Positions 12,978 through 13,549 of a stretch of 13,549 nt of DNA are shown here, piece by piece (positions within the stretch are counted from its first letter, which is position 1; each line of letters begins with the position of its first letter). Location of the stretch: assembly GCA_023245725.1 (NCBI GenBank), contig JAHFJU010000040.1, positions 1-13,549 on the forward strand, written 5' to 3'. The stretch is from Candidatus Peregrinibacteria bacterium (GTDB lineage: Bacteria > Patescibacteriota > Gracilibacteria > UBA1369 > UM-FILTER-53-11). The notes beneath the pieces were generated by a model. It did no database searches. It was not told where the DNA came from and saw only the letters and a program-made list of their open reading frames with translations. The position numbers were made by a program, and so were the translations under genes.

Positions 12978-13015
12978 GGTACCCCATTTGTACCTAATGG
13001 ATACTTTTTTTGCAA
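12978..13015 (-). promoter_or_regulatory. Candidate promoter of the aminotransferase gene, with inverted repeat
   Basis: On the minus strand TTGCAA (13015-13010), 17 bases, then TACAAA (12992-12987) ends ten bases before the ATG, predicting a leader of about three bases. An inverted repeat GGTAC/GTACC (12978-12982 and 12990-12994) straddles the -10 and start region, so a regulator could act here. Each hexamer matches four of six consensus bases. Confidence 0.4.
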
Positions 13016-13016
13016 A

Positions 13017-13549
13017 CTATTCCTGTGCTACTTTCATTGCCAAGCATGCTTGACTAGAGAAAATAGATATAAAATCGTCATCTAGCAGATTCAAATTACC
13101 TTCATGAGATAGATATAGAGAAATTGAGCCCAATAGTTCTCCTTGATAAATAAGTGGAATAACGAGTGCAGAACGAAGGTTATTCTTTCTTGCGAGTGCT
13201 GGGGAGTTATACTGACTGCTCGTAATTATATCGAAAACTTTTAGTGGAGATTTTTGTTCAACGGCAACTTCAACAAGACTACCTTTATATGGCATTTGTT
13301 TTTTGTTCATCCAATCTTCACTCAATCCACTATATGCAATTAAATTTAGCTTATCTTCTTTTTTGTCATAAATCCTTACAGTTGATGCATTAACTTTAGC
13401 AATCATTATTAGCGCGTTTGCTACAAAAGTTGCGATGCTCTTCTTTGTAATCCCAGGAGTGTCGGCATAAGTAATAAGTTCACTCATGTAATCAATGTAC
13501 CTTCGTTGTTTTCCCATTTCTCTATAAGCATCGTGGATTTTTACGAATC
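13017..13549 (-). CDS. GAF-domain protein, C-terminal part (5' end outside the window)
   Basis: The reading frame is open to the right edge of the window, so the ATG at 13517 is probably internal. The visible part begins with a charged helix that could be a signalling linker, followed by a GAF domain. That domain shows ALIMIAKVNASTVRIYD, LNLIAYSGLSEDW, a GSLVEVAVEQKSPLKVFD segment and the closing ALVIPLIYQGELLGSISLY strand pair, then DDDFISIFSSQACLAM. GAF domains bind small ligands and regulate signalling proteins. Nothing follows the domain before the TAG stop, so any output domain must lie upstream and outside the window. It precedes the aminotransferase gene on the same strand, but that gene may have its own promoter. 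The domain call is firm; the function is unknown. Confidence 0.85.
   Translation of the reverse strand, partial: FVKIHDAYREMGKQRRYIDYMSELITYADTPGITKKSIATFVANALIMIAKVNASTVRIYDKKEDKLNLIAYSGLSEDWMNKKQMPYKGSLVEVAVEQKSPLKVFDIITSSQYNSPALARKNNLRSALVIPLIYQGELLGSISLYLSHEGNLNLLDDDFISIFSSQACLAMKVAQE

Noticed and set aside
12977..13015. TTG start at 13015 for the aminotransferase
   Set aside because: It adds 13 residues that do not fit the family and includes the candidate promoter; the ATG at 12976 fits better.
1..13549. Mobile elements, CRISPR arrays or phage genes
   Set aside because: No transposase, integrase, repeat-spacer array or terminal inverted repeats were seen on either strand.

Overview
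The window starts inside the 3' third of a 16S rRNA gene and carries 12 protein-coding genes (11 complete, one cut by the right edge) and one tRNA. The protein genes are AT-rich and read under the standard bacterial code. The 16S fragment looks divergent and resembles Candidate Phyla Radiation (Patescibacteria) sequences, for example TTGTACTCACCGCCCGTC followed by AAGC. That placement is from memory and was not computed. The most striking feature is the 16S 3' end. The usual GGATCACCTCCTTA is replaced by GGA-ATGTCTCTTTTA, so the CCTCC anti-Shine-Dalgarno core is missing. Consistent with this, most genes have no Shine-Dalgarno sequence, and several have a recognisable -10 hexamer only about 6-10 nt before the ATG, which predicts leaderless or nearly leaderless mRNAs.

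Layout. (1) 1-650: 16S 3' end, a hairpin-rich spacer and a strong intrinsic terminator; no tRNA, 23S or 5S follows, so this 16S is unlinked. (2) 730-2274: a LemA-family membrane protein and a TPM-domain membrane protein with a glycine-rich tail. (3) 2281-3165, minus strand: a DUF4438-like conserved protein of unknown function. (4) 3269-5354, plus strand: a cytoplasmic histidine-kinase-like protein with degenerate ATP-binding boxes, its terminator, a leader with two mutually exclusive hairpins, and a 90-aa orphan protein. (5) 5442-8207: convergent transketolase (+) and transaldolase (-), together the non-oxidative pentose phosphate branch. (6) 8263-9213: L-lactate dehydrogenase, divergent from transaldolase across a 55-bp region with a symmetric element. 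(7) 9262-9402, minus strand: a solitary tRNA-Ile(GAT) with encoded CCA and a near-consensus promoter. (8) 13549-9434, minus strand: GAF-domain protein (partial), class I aminotransferase, D-2-hydroxyacid dehydrogenase (glyoxylate/hydroxypyruvate reductase type) and glycerate 2-kinase.

How the genes fit together. Aminotransferase, hydroxypyruvate reductase and glycerate 2-kinase could feed an amino acid carbon skeleton through hydroxypyruvate and D-glycerate to 2-phosphoglycerate in lower glycolysis. Transketolase and transaldolase connect pentoses to glycolysis. Lactate dehydrogenase reoxidises NADH by making lactate. This suggests a small fermentative metabolism. No mobile elements, CRISPR arrays or phage genes are visible.
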